Below are positions 5,530 to 5,775 of a stretch of 5,775 nucleotides of DNA, in pieces. A program made the position numbers and the translations under genes. Below the pieces are notes generated by a model, which was not told where the DNA came from, made no database searches, and saw only the letters and a list, made by a program, of their open reading frames with translations. The DNA is from Candidatus Uhrbacteria bacterium (GTDB lineage Bacteria > Patescibacteriota > Patescibacteriia > UBA9934 > GWF2-40-263): NCBI GenBank assembly GCA_023246275.1, contig JAHFIS010000049.1, positions 1 to 5,775 on the forward strand. Reading direction: 5' to 3'. Within the stretch, counting starts at the first letter, position 1, and the number at the start of each line of letters is the position of its first letter.

Positions 5530-5775
5530 TTACCGCATCGTCTTATGCGCGGCGCTGAAGGTGAAGTCCGACTTGTCATTCTGCGAATAGACGTGGATGA
5601 GCGAAACCCAGTTGGAACCGTACATGCGCTGCGCGGTGTACTCGTCCGGAATCAGGCGGAGATATTCGCCGTTATCGAGGGTATACACGCCCGGCTGGTT
5701 GTAGAACTGGACCAGGAAGCTGGCGCGGGTATACGTCCAGGTTCCGACGACGTCATAGTCATCGAGATTCGAGCA
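5530..5775 (-). CDS. Hypothetical beta-rich protein, N-terminus cut by right edge
   Basis: The last 81 codons of a gene entering from the right edge and ending in TAA at 5532-5530. The frame is open to the window end. The visible part starts CSNLDDYDVVGTWTYTR and has alternating short strands with many aromatic residues (FLVQFYNQPGVYTL, GEYLRLIP, NWVSLIHVYSQ), suggesting an extracellular or periplasmic beta-sheet domain. The GTW near the start of a beta-rich fold is reminiscent of lipocalin-like or META-type domains, but this is only a resemblance. The Cys at the very edge could be a lipobox Cys or chance; the upstream residues are not visible. The gene is separated by 73 nt from the next one. 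I am sure of the reading frame (codon pattern, clean stop) but not of the function. Confidence 0.7.
   Translation of the reverse strand, partial: CSNLDDYDVVGTWTYTRASFLVQFYNQPGVYTLDNGEYLRLIPDEYTAQRMYGSNWVSLIHVYSQNDKSDFTFSAAHKTMR

Noticed and set aside
5457..5579. N-terminal extension of the 305-aa membrane protein to an ATG at 5579.
   Set aside because: It would run through the end of the right-edge gene, and the added residues are basic and unlike a membrane-protein N-terminus.
1..5775. Search for tRNA/rRNA genes, CRISPR arrays, transposases, long direct or inverted repeats.
   Set aside because: None were seen by eye. The window is almost fully covered by protein genes, with only short gaps at 265-340, 740-766, 3981-3984 and 5457-5529.

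Overview
The window looks like a piece of bacterial chromosome with every credible gene on the minus strand, so transcription runs from high to low coordinates. By eye the base composition is moderately GC-rich. TGA closes five of the nine genes and no credible frame needs TGA as a sense codon, so the stop assignment is standard; this argues against the Mycoplasma code (4) and the Gracilibacteria/Absconditabacteria code (25). Many tiny, tightly overlapped genes, mostly uncharacterised membrane families (DUF1761, DUF1294, DUF2127-like), with few Shine-Dalgarno sites, suggest a compact environmental genome. Candidate Phyla Radiation (Patescibacteria) is my best guess, but it is an inference from style rather than from a marker gene.

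Layout in transcription order. (1) The 3' end of an unrecognised beta-rich protein enters from the right edge and stops at 5530. (2) After a 73-nt gap holding a weak hairpin and a possible promoter, a run of eight genes begins: a 305-aa multi-spanning membrane protein with a C-terminal soluble domain (5456-4539); an RBBP9/YdeN-type alpha/beta hydrolase (4542-3985); a BCP-type peroxiredoxin (3980-3513); a DUF2127-like membrane protein (3516-2989); an ITPA/RdgB/HAM1-type nucleotide pyrophosphatase (3068 or 3056 to 2526); a DUF1294 membrane protein (2529-2146); a 468-aa putative gluzincin metallopeptidase (2173-767); and a DUF1761 membrane protein (739-341). Three junctions are ATGA overlaps. The others are a 4-nt gap, an 80-nt overlap, a 28-nt overlap and a 27-nt gap. 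A GC hairpin followed by a short T-run (296-321) probably ends this unit. (3) A last gene, cut by the left edge, starts at 264 behind a clear Shine-Dalgarno sequence.

Functionally the recognisable enzymes are housekeeping and stress functions: peroxide detoxification (peroxiredoxin), clearing of deaminated purine nucleotides (ITPA-like), and serine hydrolase and zinc protease activities. They sit among small membrane proteins of unknown role. The tight packing suggests one polycistronic transcript, but not necessarily one pathway.

No RNA genes, insertion sequences, CRISPR arrays or long repeats were seen, and the plus strand has no credible gene. I see no convincing new defence or mobile system. 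The items most worth a second look are the HExxH...AEF protease with its unassigned N-terminal half, and the 80-nt overlap between the DUF2127-like and ITPA-like genes, which may hide a frameshift.
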